This document shows, piece after piece, positions 1-10,232 of a stretch of DNA of 64,000 nucleotides. Both the position numbers and the translations under genes were made by a program. The notes below the pieces were generated by a model. That model saw nothing but the letters and a program-made list of their open reading frames with translations. It made no database searches and was not told where the DNA came from. This DNA comes from Mariprofundaceae bacterium. GTDB taxonomy: Bacteria > Pseudomonadota > Zetaproteobacteria > Mariprofundales > Mariprofundaceae. The stretch is taken from the NCBI GenBank assembly GCA_030950925.1, contig JAUZQO010000009.1:89162-153161 (forward strand). Direction: 5' to 3'. Each line of letters opens with the position of its first letter. Position 1 is the first letter of the stretch.

Positions 1-1007
1 AAAAGTCCCATTGTCACCTTGTCTAAAATACGCTGTTCGCCATAACCCGCAGCCACTTTGGTCAAACGTAGCAAAGGGCTGGGCACTTGCTCTGGATTCT
101 TAAAAGTAAAGGAAAATGGGGAATCCAAATGAGCGGGTGTAATCATCTGCATCCGTTCCAATGCTTTGATACGACTTTGCGCTTGTTTGGCTTTGCTCGC
201 CTTCGCACGAAAACGGCGAATATAGTCCTGCATGTGTTCCACTTCGCGCTGCTGTTTTTCATACGATGATTGTTGCAATGCCATTTTTTCTGCACGCATA
301 CGCTCAAAAGCACTGTAGTTGCCTGTATAAAGGGTGATTTCTTGACGTTCAATATGGGCAATGATTTTAATGGTTCGATCTAAAAAATCACGATCATGAG
401 AAATAAGTAATAAAGCACCTTGGTAGTGTTGCAGCCAAGTTTCTAACCAAATCACAGCTTCCAAATCCAAATGATTGGTCGGTTCATCCAAAAGCAACAC
501 ATCCGAACGACACATCAAGGCTTGAGCCAAATTCAACCGCATCCGCCAACCACCTGAGAAACTGGCAACATCTTGTTCCTCCTGCCCAACTTTAAAACCC
601 AGACCGTGCATCAAGCGCGCTGCTCTTGCATGGGCAGCATAGCCATCAATCTGTGCCATACGCTCATGCAACTGCGTTAAACGTATGCCATCATCCTTTT
701 TTTCTGCCTCTTTAATCGCGTGTTGTAACGATTCGAGTTCCGCATCACCTTGCATCACATAAGTAATCGCAGCCATAGCCAAAGCGGGTGTTTCCTGTGC
801 GACATGAGCAAGGGTGATATTTTTTTGCATGGAAAACTGACCCGTATCCTCTTCCAATTCGCCCCGAATTAAAGAAAATAATGATGATTTTCCAGTTCCA
901 TTCGCGCCAGTTAAACCTATTTTATCTCTGGCATGAATCACCCATGTCATATCTTTGAACAGAAGTTTTGTACCGTGTCTTAAACTGACATCATTAAAAT
1001 AAATCAT
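1..1007 (-). CDS. ABC-F family ATPase, C-terminally truncated by window edge
   Basis: Tandem-ABC ATPase of the ABC-F (Uup/YheS-like) group, soluble proteins that act at the ribosome rather than in transport. The visible N-terminal ABC domain has Walker A (GANGTGKSS, about residues 38-46), the ABC signature SGGWRMRL, and Walker B followed by LLLDEPTNHLDLEAV, the D-loop variant typical of ABC-F. A lysine/arginine-rich linker follows. The second ABC domain begins near the edge and is lost. The ATG at 1007 overlaps the stop of the upstream small membrane gene as ATGA, so the two are probably cotranscribed. Family identity is secure; the subfamily cannot be decided from this part. Confidence 0.9.
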   Translation of the reverse strand, partial: MIYFNDVSLRHGTKLLFKDMTWVIHARDKIGLTGANGTGKSSLFSLIRGELEEDTGQFSMQKNITLAHVAQETPALAMAAITYVMQGDAELESLQHAIKEAEKKDDGIRLTQLHERMAQIDGYAAHARAARLMHGLGFKVGQEEQDVASFSGGWRMRLNLAQALMCRSDVLLLDEPTNHLDLEAVIWLETWLQHYQGALLLISHDRDFLDRTIKIIAHIERQEITLYTGNYSAFERMRAEKMALQQSSYEKQQREVEHMQDYIRRFRAKASKAKQAQSRIKALERMQMITPAHLDSPFSFTFKNPEQVPSPLLRLTKVAAGYGEQRILDKVTMGL

Positions 1008-1339
1008 GTGCGTCCTGAACCTGCTCTTGGCGATGTTCGGGGTTCAATTTGATGAATCTCATCACCACGCAACACGAGTTCATAGTCACAGCCCTTACAA
1101 CGGCTACCAAAACCTGAAAATGGAAACACCTTTAAGCGTTGACAGTTTGGACAATGACCCTGCTTGGCTTTGAAGGGAAGCCAAAACAAACAAATGCCAA
1201 TAATGACAAAGGAAAATATACCCGTTAATGGCATAAATAAGCTTAACAACAGCGACAAGCCCCATAATGGAAGTGATAAGGCAATGATACGAAAAGGTGC
1301 AGGTTTAGCTGGCGAAATAGCAAGTGTGTCTTGTGACAT
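1004..1339 (-). CDS. Small membrane protein with C-terminal zinc-ribbon-like motif
   Basis: 111 residues, function unknown. Two hydrophobic segments (about residues 18-40 and 40-55) are followed by paired CPNC and CKGC motifs that could form a zinc ribbon. A fairly good ribosome site (GAGGAAAC) precedes the ATG at 1339. The stop overlaps the ABC-F start, which implies translational coupling. A similar small membrane protein with a zinc-ribbon-like CPHC/CEKC pair is found at 15127-15438, so two such proteins exist in the window. No enzymatic motif is visible. Confidence 0.7.
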   Translation of the reverse strand: MSQDTLAISPAKPAPFRIIALSLPLWGLSLLLSLFMPLTGIFSFVIIGICLFWLPFKAKQGHCPNCQRLKVFPFSGFGSRCKGCDYELVLRGDEIHQIEPRTSPRAGSGRT

Positions 1340-1353
1340 GTTTCCTCGTTCTT

Positions 1354-2175
1354 TTATATGTTTTGCGTATGTGATATGCGATACTGTCCAAACATTTGCT
1401 GCCCCTTCACATCCAAATAAAGTGAAGATAATTCACAAGAAACAGGGGACATATTACCTTTCAAGATGGTGTGAAAATCATCATGTCCCAGTAGAGATAA
1501 ATGTGTTGTCAGAAACATACAATTTAAAACACCAGCCATAAGCAACGTGTGATGAACTTGAGGACCCGCAATCATATAAGCACTGCGATAACCTTTTTCA
1601 ATCAAATGCTGTTTAAGCTTCACACCTTCAACACGGCTTTCCCCAGCAATGAGGATACCCACACCGATGGCTTGCAATGCTTTTTTTTGAGTCATATTTG
1701 CACGCGATGTGGTCACAACCCAAACCTTTCGATCCGATAAGCTCGCGAGACTATCCAACGGAATGTCCAAACTTGATGAAACCACCATCACATCGGGTTG
1801 TGCTGAAAGACCTTCCTGCTCACGCCAATCACGCAAATCTTCATAGGCCCGACCCTGTCCAACAGGCAATAAATCTTGTGCACATCCTTTGGCTAACTGT
1901 CGAAAGTAACGGGCTGATGTAAGCATGACATCAGCTTGTGCTGCCAACTCTTGATATAAACGCCAATCCCGCGCATTCGCAATACACACAGGTACAGAAA
2001 ATTCGTTCGTATTGCCTTCACACACAGCAATACGACCATCCAATGAGGCTATATAATTACTATAAATACATACATCATGTTCTAATGCTTGCCTGTGTAA
2101 TTGATAGGAAAGATACAATCCTTTAAGCGATTTTGATGCCTCCCCTTTAGGGTATAAGCATAATAAATCATCCAT
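1354..2175 (-). CDS. RibD C-terminal-domain reductase-like protein
   Basis: 273 residues with the dihydrofolate-reductase-like fold of the RibD C-terminal domain. This family covers the NADPH-dependent reductase of riboflavin synthesis and stand-alone pyrimidine reductases. Visible landmarks are the opening strand YSNYIASLDGRIAV, the helix ADVMLTSARYFR and the NADPH-site region VEGVKLKQHLIEKG. The deaminase domain of full RibD is absent, so the exact substrate is open. The ATG follows directly on the TAA of the upstream TPR gene, so it is probably the distal gene of that operon. Its presence after envelope genes gives no functional clue. Confidence 0.75.
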   Translation of the reverse strand: MDDLLCLYPKGEASKSLKGLYLSYQLHRQALEHDVCIYSNYIASLDGRIAVCEGNTNEFSVPVCIANARDWRLYQELAAQADVMLTSARYFRQLAKGCAQDLLPVGQGRAYEDLRDWREQEGLSAQPDVMVVSSSLDIPLDSLASLSDRKVWVVTTSRANMTQKKALQAIGVGILIAGESRVEGVKLKQHLIEKGYRSAYMIAGPQVHHTLLMAGVLNCMFLTTHLSLLGHDDFHTILKGNMSPVSCELSSLYLDVKGQQMFGQYRISHTQNI

Positions 2176-3531
2176 TTAAAATAGACCTAAGCTGCCTCCA
2201 GACTTCTTCTCAAGTTTACGAATATTGGATGAAGCTTCTTTGGCTTGCTTACTATTTGGGTATTGCTCAATCAACCTCTGATAGATATTGATGGCTTGGG
2301 ACTTCTGTTTGAGCTTTTTATTGTATATATCACCAATATTGAGTAATTTTTCAGGTGCCAAAGCATTGTCAGAATAATCCCGAATAAGCTGCTCATCAAT
2401 GGCTATCACAAGGGCATAGTCACGCATCGAAGATGAAGCAATCTTTTCAGCTTCTTGTAAAGCTTTGATACCATCATCGCCCGAAAATATATCTGACAAT
2501 TTACGATAAGCTTCAACAGCTTTTGCATACTCTTTGGTTTTCTTCGAATAAATTTCACCCAACATTTCTAAGGCTTTTTTTCCTATGGGGTCATCCGCAT
2601 ATTTTTCTACGGCTGTATTCAAAGTTAACAGTGCTTTTTGATACAAACGTAAATGTTGACTCTGGGTTAATGCCAATTTGATATAGGACTGTTTGGCAAC
2701 ATCCGAACGTGGAAATTGTTCAATCACCTGCTCATAACTCAGCACAGCATCTTCATAGTCTTTTAGGCCAGCACGTTGAATCTCACCAATAGAAAACAAT
2801 GCATTGGGGCGCAATGAACTTTGGGGATAAACAGTGAGTAAGCTCCGATAATGATAAATACCCACATGGTAGTTTTTACCAGCATGTGCCGCTAAAATAT
2901 TTTGCACCACATCATCTTTAACATCATTAGGGTAACGAACCAGAAAACGTGAACAAGCAGCTTCAATCACAGGGTTAAAATTCTTATCATCAATGGAAGA
3001 TATGCCTGACAACAGGGCAAACAAACGATCACTTTGCTTACCTATACTTAAGAAATCCGTATTCAATACAACATCAAGGGTGGGTTTATAATACTTCAGT
3101 GAACCTGCCAATAAATCTTGCAAACCTTTACGCGATGCTTTTTCATAACGTGAGTCAGGGTACGCCGATATAATACTCAGAAAATCCATGGCTAAATTTT
3201 CATCTTGATCCATACGGTTATGCAATATTGCTTTCAATTGCACAGCTTCAACGGATAAAGGTTTTTGACCATAAACCTTCATATAATCATTTAAGTCATT
3301 GAGAAGAGAAATTTCTAAAGGCGTTATTGAACTACCAAACAATGAAAAAGAACTTTTCTTCACAGCTGATTTTTTTACTTCCTCTCGCATGACTGCCAAA
3401 TGATCATTGGCAACTTTTGTCATATCTTTTGTATCATTCTTTAATGCTGAAGTACTCGGAATCCCCAAATCATCCGCATAAGCACTTCCTATAAAGTTCA
3501 GACATAACAATATCACAACGAACAAACGCAT
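2176..3531 (-). CDS. Exported tetratricopeptide-repeat protein
   Basis: About 451 residues. The start is placed at 3531 because GGGAG lies just upstream and the product then opens with a clean signal peptide (MRLFVVILLCLNFIGSAYA, cleavage after AYA). An upstream in-frame start at 3576 would bury the signal. The rest is a series of TPR/YbgF-like helical hairpins, for example SIGEIQRAGLKDYEDAVLSY and LLNIGDIYNKKLKQKSQAI, ending about residue 440. It is probably a periplasmic scaffold. It is downstream of the 1713-residue TPR/transglutaminase-like gene and the 180-residue exported protein on the same strand, so the three probably act together. Confidence 0.75.
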   Translation of the reverse strand: MRLFVVILLCLNFIGSAYADDLGIPSTSALKNDTKDMTKVANDHLAVMREEVKKSAVKKSSFSLFGSSITPLEISLLNDLNDYMKVYGQKPLSVEAVQLKAILHNRMDQDENLAMDFLSIISAYPDSRYEKASRKGLQDLLAGSLKYYKPTLDVVLNTDFLSIGKQSDRLFALLSGISSIDDKNFNPVIEAACSRFLVRYPNDVKDDVVQNILAAHAGKNYHVGIYHYRSLLTVYPQSSLRPNALFSIGEIQRAGLKDYEDAVLSYEQVIEQFPRSDVAKQSYIKLALTQSQHLRLYQKALLTLNTAVEKYADDPIGKKALEMLGEIYSKKTKEYAKAVEAYRKLSDIFSGDDGIKALQEAEKIASSSMRDYALVIAIDEQLIRDYSDNALAPEKLLNIGDIYNKKLKQKSQAINIYQRLIEQYPNSKQAKEASSNIRKLEKKSGGSLGLF

Positions 3532-3643
3532 TTTTTCTCCCAACAAGCTTTGTTTTTTATTTTCATACGCTGACAAGATAAACTTTATTCACATAAAAAG
3601 AAGCAAAATACTTTCCAATCCATGGCAATATCCAAAGGATCAA

Positions 3644-4186
3644 TTATTTCACACTCGCAATAAAAGCTTGCACATCTTTGGTCATGGGGTGTTTGGGATA
3701 TTTTTTCACAAAACTTTTCAAATATGACAAACTTTTCTTCTGCTCTCCCTGCTGATCATAACATGCTGCAAGTGCCAGTAATCCATTGGACTGAATACTT
3801 TGAAAAGATGAAGTTTCCACCAAACCTATCAACTCACGCGTACCTTCGCTCACATCACCTTTTTCACATAAGCTACCCGCCGTTTCAAACGATTTCATAT
3901 CACTTTGAAAAACAGGATCCGATGCCAAATCTTGTTCCCAATGCGGGGTTAATGCCGTTTCAGTTGTTTCCGCCCCACGCACACCAATCACTGCGGTCAC
4001 ATGGTGGTTGGCATTGGTATTACGCCTTGGCATAATGGTTTTTATTTTTCCCCATAGGGAATGGAAAAAACCATGTTCGCGTTGCTGTTCTTGGTGCCAT
4101 TGGTCTGCTGCTATCGCACCCGTTGACCAACTACACATGATACTCATAAGTGAAATGACTGTGATCATTTTGATTGTATTTTTCAT
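3644..4186 (-). CDS. Small exported TPR-like protein
   Basis: 180 residues. A signal peptide is evident (MKNTIKMITVISLMSIMCSW, cleavage near AIAA). The mature part has one or two TPR-like hairpins (SNGLLALAACYDQQGEQKKS, followed by a pairing helix). A good ribosome site (AGAGGTGAAG) precedes the ATG at 4186. It sits between two larger exported TPR proteins. I do not recognise a named family. A role as partner of the neighbouring envelope proteins is inferred from position only. Confidence 0.65.
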   Translation of the reverse strand: MKNTIKMITVISLMSIMCSWSTGAIAADQWHQEQQREHGFFHSLWGKIKTIMPRRNTNANHHVTAVIGVRGAETTETALTPHWEQDLASDPVFQSDMKSFETAGSLCEKGDVSEGTRELIGLVETSSFQSIQSNGLLALAACYDQQGEQKKSLSYLKSFVKKYPKHPMTKDVQAFIASVK

Positions 4187-4207
4187 ACTTCACCTCTCAT
4201 ACTCTCA

Positions 4208-7200
4208 TTAACCCGCTAACAACGATCCAAGCTCACGGTATCGTATTTTAACGCCTGTATCTATACTTATAGCATTTTTAAAAACTTTCACAGCATATTT
4301 TATATCACCATGCTGATAATAACTCATGGCAATATTCACCAATACATTTGCATTGTTGGGCATCAAGGCTGCTGCTTCTTGATAGTATTCAATCGCTTTA
4401 TCGTAGTTTTTTAATAAATAATAAGCATTTCCTAGATTGTTAAGTGCGGCACTGTTTCGTTTATCCATCCTAATAATACCTTCAAACCCATGGATAGCAT
4501 CTTCATACAAACCATTTTTAGCATAAATAATGGCTATTTGCATCTGGGCTTCAATATTTCCAGCATCAAATGCTAACATATTTTGATAAGGTGCAATCAA
4601 ACGCCCCACAGCCTTCAAAAGCAGTATATGACTTTCACGTTTAATCAGGGTGCTTACAAGCTTTTGATCGGGAGCTTGAACTTGAAAATCTGCAGGCGGC
4701 AATGTGACGGGGTTAACAGTTTGCCAAATTTTATGCAGATAAAGAGGGTTTAGCCTACCATCCTTGCTGTAGCGTTGGAATTTTTTTGCGCCTTCAATCC
4801 AAGCTTCAGAGAATGTTGCACCAACCAAAGTCGCTTCAACAGGAATCCAGACCTTGCCATCCACAATGGCCAATAAATCATCTTGCGTACTAATCAATTG
4901 CTTCTGATCTTCTGGCAAGCCTGTATTAAACATCATCAACAAATGTCCAGGTACATCCAATAAGGCCGTCTCAATACCAAGGTTCTCCAAAGATGCTGCC
5001 ATAAGAACAGATAAATCATCACAATCACCACTTTTAACACGCAACGTTTCACGTGGATATTGCACTGTATCCGCCTGTGTTTTACTCAATTTATCATAAG
5101 GGTTATTGGGATCAATCAAATACTTCATATTCATCGCATGAAATACTTCAAAAATAGTCATTGCCTTAGAAATACGGTCGTTTAATAAACTTTTCTTTGG
5201 TTTATATTGATTCACCATTTGACGAATATAGACATTCAACACTTGGTCTTTGGGTGTCACAAAGGCACCCACCATATTGGCATGATTCCAAACAATAGCA
5301 TTGCGTCCATACATCGTAATGGGCTGATTTAATTTTTCAACGTGAGAAGATCCACTCAAAAAATACTCCGCAGATACTTCCGTCTGCAAACCTGTATTTT
5401 CATCAATCTCCAACACTTTATTATTCAGCGATGCCTTCAAATCAACCCTCACACTTTTACCTGCGGGTAAAATATCCACGACATAAGTACTTGGGAAATC
5501 CATATATGCTTTAATTTGGAAACTTACTTTGATATTTTGAAAATCAATACCTGAACTGTTTTTCAATGTTACGTGTCCCAAGGGTTGGCTGGCGTATTGC
5601 TTGTACAATGCGGCAAAGGCAGGCTCAAATTTCAAGTCCACAAGCTTAGGTCCAGCTACCCCACCCCCTGAGGATTCCACTTTTTTCTTTTGCAAGTATG
5701 TTAAATTTAACTTCTGACGGTATTGCTTATTATTACTTTCCAATGTTGTTGCTTCGGTAAAGGCAGCAATGGCCTTCTCAAACATCTGACGTGCCAAGTA
5801 TATATCACCCAACATCGCATGCGGTGCCCCCAAAGTCGGTGCAATAATCATGGCCTGTTCAGCTATTTTTTCCGCTTGGTCATACATATGGTTCGCCATA
5901 TAAGCACGCGCTAACTGGAGTTGCAGTTGTTCATTGTTATCATCGAAACGAATTGCTCGTTGTAATGTATCAATACTTTCTGAAACTCGCCCTTGCATAG
6001 ACTGAGCCTTTGCCAAAATACTCAGGGCTAATGCATGATTATTTTTCACAGACAGCACATTATTTACTTGCTCTTCAGCAAGATGTGGGCGGTTTTGATT
6101 CAAATAAGCCCGTGCCAACCCCAACTCAACCTCAATATTCTTAGGATCCAGTTTCAGAGCATCTGCAAACGTTTTTTGCGCACATACTGCATTGTTTTCT
6201 GCGCTACAAAGCGTACCCAAACGAACATACAATGAAACCTTCTCAGGTTTAATGTTGATCGCATGATTTAAAGCAGATTGTTCATTGAAAAAATCTTTTT
6301 GACCATGGTAAGCATCCGCCAGTGCCAACCAAACTTCCAAACGCTGTCCATCTGATTTTTCAGCCTTTAATAAGAGTACCAAGGCACGATTAGACTTGCC
6401 TTCTTTTAAGGCCACACGCCCCAATACATAATTGGCCATACCTCGCAATTCAGCAATTGATGCCATTGCAATCGCAGCTTGCCGTGCAGCAGGTAAGTTG
6501 TTTGTCGTAATATAAATCCCTGACAATAAAATATGCGCTTGCTGGTTGCTTGCATCGTGGTCAATCGCTGCTTGATAGCTATGTGCTGCACTTGCCCACT
6601 GTTGCTTCGCTTCATAAGCCTGCCCAATCAGCAACCAACTTTGAGAGTCAACCCCCGCTTGACGTTCTGCTTCCTGCAAAGCAATGACACTTTGATCATT
6701 CGCACCAATATCATCATACACTTTCGACAATTCAAGGTTCCAATGCGCTGTTTTTGGTTCCAGTTTAGAGGCTTCTTGCAAACACCCAATGGCTCCCAAA
6801 CTATCATCCAAGAAGCGCAAGGTTTGTGCGCACAAACCAAATGTTTTGGCATTGGCAAGCTTCTGGCTCATGGCTTGGTCAATGACCAATTTAGCTTGCA
6901 ACCATGCTTGACTTTGAATCAATGCCTCTGCTTGCAAGTTATACGCCCGCGTTTTTGCATGGGGAAAAGTGGCCAACCTAGCAAACATTTTCGCTGCTTC
7001 TTTCAATTCACCCAAAGCAATCAAGGTGCGACCCAAATACTCCACTGCGCCCAAATGCTTGCCGTTTTCATTTAAGGCTTGTTGAAAATATTGTTTGGCA
7101 GCGATGTAATCTTTGCGCTGATAAAGTGTTAACCCCTGTTGAAAGGCATCTTCAAACCACACCGATGGCTTACTATGTTTTCCATAAGCACTGACAGCAA

Positions 7201-9349
7201 CAACACGATATTTTTCAGCACCATTTCGAGGTAATATAAGGAATGGTTTCACGACCTCAGCCAATGGTTTTTTCACGACCTGACCATTATCATCAGCAAA
7301 GACTTGATAACGCCCCATAAAACTTTCAGATGGTTTTTTCCAAGACAAAGATACCCTATTTACATCCCCACCCAAATGCATGTTGGTCACTGCATCAGGC
7401 ACCCTTAGCATTAAAAATGTATGCCGCGCCCTTTTGTTGGGATCCATCACGGCAATCAATTCATCATTGCTAGGAATAGGGTTGAAGATCCAAGGATCTG
7501 AGGAGGATGAAAAGAATGTGTGCTTCAACACACCAAAGGTATCGGCTGCCAATCCCGTCAACAAACGAACAGCACCATTGGCAGCACCCAACACACCATC
7601 AATAGGTGTATTCGTTTTCGGCAAAGATTTACCTACCCAATGACTATCAATACCCGCTTGAGCTTGAATATGCAACGGTGAAAAACGAAACACAGGGTAG
7701 CCATTTCGATACACACGAATCAATTTATCATTATTCTTCGTCGAACCTAGAACATACAACACATCATTTTGATCCAACATTAAGTCATCAATAGACACCA
7801 AAAAATCAGGGCTTTTCTTATTATTCTCACCCAGAACATCGATCACATCACCTTGCTGATTCAAAACATAAATTAACCCAACCGCCTGATCAGCCACATA
7901 CACCTGTTCTTTGGAGTCCACAGCAATGGCAACGGGTTCTTTCAGTTGAATATCTCCATTTTTACCGTTCCCCATTTCCTTAAAAAACACACCATTACGA
8001 CTAAATACTTCAATACGATGGTTGCCTGTATCCGCAACATAAATTCGACCCGCTACAGCCAAATCTCTTGCTTTTGAAAATTCACCTTTTTTACTACCAT
8101 GTTTACCTATTGAGAATTGGAAATCACCCGCATGATTAAATATTTTAATATTTTGTTTATCTAGGATTAGCAGCATATTCTGATTAAACGATGCCCGTTT
8201 GGGTGTTTTAAACTTAGCCTTCAATACGCTTTGTTCTTTGCCTTCTAAATTTAAAATTCTAACACTATTTTCATCATCATTAAGGCAAAGAATACTATCT
8301 TTTGTATAAACATACGAAATCGAACATACTGTTTTCAATACAGAAGATTTTTGTACACTCATTAAATCTGCATGCAATGACGTGACTTTGGATACATAGT
8401 CGGTTTGAAACACTTCAACTTTTTTATTTTTACTATCTGCAACAAATAATTTTTTTGACACATCATCAAATTCAAGACTTTGAACCGCACCAAACTGCCC
8501 GCGCCCCTGCCCCTTGGTACCAAAAGAGTCCAGTAATTTTCCCTTTTCCCAGTCTAAAAAAACAATCTTTCCAGAAATCTTATCTTGCAAAATTAAACGT
8601 CCATCCAGAGTTACATCCAAGGCTTGCAACTTAGGTTTCTGCGGAAAATATATCTGAAGATTCACAGATGCCATTTGTTTTAAAAGTTCACCTTTGGAAG
8701 AATAAATGGAGACCCGACTCCCTTGACCATTATCCAGCACATAAACACGATCCCATTGATCCACTGCGATTTGAAAAGGGTTCGTTAAATTCACGCCTTT
8801 CTCAGAACTTGTATCACCAAATGAAAATAAGAATACACCATCAGGAGAAAAAACGGACACACGTTGTGCGCCACGTTCAACAATATAAATACGTCCTTGC
8901 TGTGAGTATACAAGATCAACAGGCTGAGAAAGTTCGCCTTCCTGCTCACCCTTATGCCCAATCGCAACCAATGCTTGACCCGATCCATTCACAATCGCCC
9001 ATCGATTTTCTTTACGATTCACAAGTAAGATTCTATTCAACGGTAAAGCAGCCACAGCACTGATACCTTTGACATCAAAAACCTTACCTTTACCCGTGAG
9101 TAAATACTGATGCTGGAGTTGATAGTTCTCTAAACCAATCATAACCAAACTTTTTTGTGTTGATAATAATAGCTGATTTGAAGATACAGACATACCTTGT
9201 ACATCTAAAAAATCGACGCCTTCCACACTCTGGGCATCAATAGTCCGTTCAAAAACCACCTTGGCTGATAGGTTTTGCATACCAAAAAAAATCAATAGAA
9301 GTCCACCCAATACATAGTGAATCCACATCATTTTTCTTACTTTATTCAT
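4208..9349 (-). CDS. Giant exported NHL/FN3/TPR/transglutaminase-like protein
   Basis: 1713 residues, the largest gene here. Order of parts, estimated from codon positions: hydrophobic signal or anchor (residues 1-30); NHL-type beta-propeller repeats (about 35-610, e.g. GRIYVADTGNHRIEVFSRNG); a fibronectin-III-like segment (about 650-730); a long TPR array (about 733-1235); a beta-rich segment; a transglutaminase-like cysteine domain (about 1370-1540) with the Cys in SGDCDD and the His in PGHLLMMF, while the third catalytic position looks like Glu (WIPVEATL); and a final TPR block (about 1597-1713). The family use is protein-protein contact plus possible peptide crosslinking or proteolysis in the periplasm. 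The substrate is unknown. Confidence 0.85.
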   Translation of the reverse strand: MNKVRKMMWIHYVLGGLLLIFFGMQNLSAKVVFERTIDAQSVEGVDFLDVQGMSVSSNQLLLSTQKSLVMIGLENYQLQHQYLLTGKGKVFDVKGISAVAALPLNRILLVNRKENRWAIVNGSGQALVAIGHKGEQEGELSQPVDLVYSQQGRIYIVERGAQRVSVFSPDGVFLFSFGDTSSEKGVNLTNPFQIAVDQWDRVYVLDNGQGSRVSIYSSKGELLKQMASVNLQIYFPQKPKLQALDVTLDGRLILQDKISGKIVFLDWEKGKLLDSFGTKGQGRGQFGAVQSLEFDDVSKKLFVADSKNKKVEVFQTDYVSKVTSLHADLMSVQKSSVLKTVCSISYVYTKDSILCLNDDENSVRILNLEGKEQSVLKAKFKTPKRASFNQNMLLILDKQNIKIFNHAGDFQFSIGKHGSKKGEFSKARDLAVAGRIYVADTGNHRIEVFSRNGVFFKEMGNGKNGDIQLKEPVAIAVDSKEQVYVADQAVGLIYVLNQQGDVIDVLGENNKKSPDFLVSIDDLMLDQNDVLYVLGSTKNNDKLIRVYRNGYPVFRFSPLHIQAQAGIDSHWVGKSLPKTNTPIDGVLGAANGAVRLLTGLAADTFGVLKHTFFSSSSDPWIFNPIPSNDELIAVMDPNKRARHTFLMLRVPDAVTNMHLGGDVNRVSLSWKKPSESFMGRYQVFADDNGQVVKKPLAEVVKPFLILPRNGAEKYRVVAVSAYGKHSKPSVWFEDAFQQGLTLYQRKDYIAAKQYFQQALNENGKHLGAVEYLGRTLIALGELKEAAKMFARLATFPHAKTRAYNLQAEALIQSQAWLQAKLVIDQAMSQKLANAKTFGLCAQTLRFLDDSLGAIGCLQEASKLEPKTAHWNLELSKVYDDIGANDQSVIALQEAERQAGVDSQSWLLIGQAYEAKQQWASAAHSYQAAIDHDASNQQAHILLSGIYITTNNLPAARQAAIAMASIAELRGMANYVLGRVALKEGKSNRALVLLLKAEKSDGQRLEVWLALADAYHGQKDFFNEQSALNHAINIKPEKVSLYVRLGTLCSAENNAVCAQKTFADALKLDPKNIEVELGLARAYLNQNRPHLAEEQVNNVLSVKNNHALALSILAKAQSMQGRVSESIDTLQRAIRFDDNNEQLQLQLARAYMANHMYDQAEKIAEQAMIIAPTLGAPHAMLGDIYLARQMFEKAIAAFTEATTLESNNKQYRQKLNLTYLQKKKVESSGGGVAGPKLVDLKFEPAFAALYKQYASQPLGHVTLKNSSGIDFQNIKVSFQIKAYMDFPSTYVVDILPAGKSVRVDLKASLNNKVLEIDENTGLQTEVSAEYFLSGSSHVEKLNQPITMYGRNAIVWNHANMVGAFVTPKDQVLNVYIRQMVNQYKPKKSLLNDRISKAMTIFEVFHAMNMKYLIDPNNPYDKLSKTQADTVQYPRETLRVKSGDCDDLSVLMAASLENLGIETALLDVPGHLLMMFNTGLPEDQKQLISTQDDLLAIVDGKVWIPVEATLVGATFSEAWIEGAKKFQRYSKDGRLNPLYLHKIWQTVNPVTLPPADFQVQAPDQKLVSTLIKRESHILLLKAVGRLIAPYQNMLAFDAGNIEAQMQIAIIYAKNGLYEDAIHGFEGIIRMDKRNSAALNNLGNAYYLLKNYDKAIEYYQEAAALMPNNANVLVNIAMSYYQHGDIKYAVKVFKNAISIDTGVKIRYRELGSLLAG

Positions 9350-9434
9350 ATCTTCATATCCTATATACCCACAATATCACCCAACAATGGACAGACTCTA
9401 ACTTCATTATGGCATGTCAAAATATTTCACATTT

Positions 9435-10153
9435 GACATTTTCTCTACCACGAATGGCGAGGATCTCTACTACGCTATACAAGCCTAGCCTCAGTGGTTG
9501 CCAACACATCCACTCCAGAGGCTAACACGGCATCGCCCTGCCGCTAAAAAGCCTTTGCAGCGATATATTCTTTGCCATCGGACACGCAGACATGATGGCA
9601 ATACCTCAGTCAATACCGACTATACTGTGCTTAAGGCATGTCAATATAACACAAGAGACACATACCCATACTTTCCGTTTCGAGTCATCGTTGCGGATTT
9701 TAGTTTGCCTTTCAACTCACATGACTTACGGCACTTAACCCTATCAAGTTTGGGTGGTTTGATGCGATCATTTTCGAGCGACATGCCCTGCGGGAAAGTG
9801 AACGATTTTTTTATATTCTTCTTTTTGAAGCGTGGCACTCGCTTGTTGGCTTGATTCTTATCGAAACAATCAAGCATGGCACGGTCAAACTGTTTGAGAG
9901 TCTGCTGACAACATTGGCTAGGTGCAGCGTTGAGCCCATTCATTTCTTCGAATTTATTCCAAAAGTTGCTCATATTCCAGTTTAGCTCATGATACCAAAT
10001 GATAGGCACTGTCCATTCAAGCCTATCTTTGCTCAACCATACAGCACGGTGATGACCTGAAAAGGTACACATCAACTTGCGTTGAAACCCAATCAGCTCA
10101 AGCCTGTATTTAAATCCCTTGCGAACCTTCATATTGCAATCATAGTTAAGCAT
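9435..10153 (-). pseudogene. Decayed IS200/IS605-type TnpB (OrfB) relic
   Basis: The 170-codon open part (9641-10153) matches the TnpB N-terminus: start MKVRKGFKYRLE, then APSQCCQQTLKQFDRAM and RVPRFKKKNIKKSFTFPQG. It breaks off at NGKYGYVSLVLY. The RuvC nuclease core is absent. Beyond the stop, 9472-9535 still reads DAVLASGVDVLATTEARLV, which looks like the usual TnpB C-terminal tail. The middle of the gene has therefore been deleted and the remainder has stop codons. No TnpA is nearby. It is a dead insertion-sequence relic. Confidence 0.75.
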
Positions 10154-10232
10154 ATAGTTTAGTCAATTGGATGCTTACACACCGTGACTACTTTTACAGC
10201 TAGCTTAGTATTTCCGTATCCATGCAGGCAAT

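Noticed and set aside
6406..8988. Several open frames opposite the giant NHL/TPR gene
   Set aside because: They are antisense shadows without start signals or recognisable domains.
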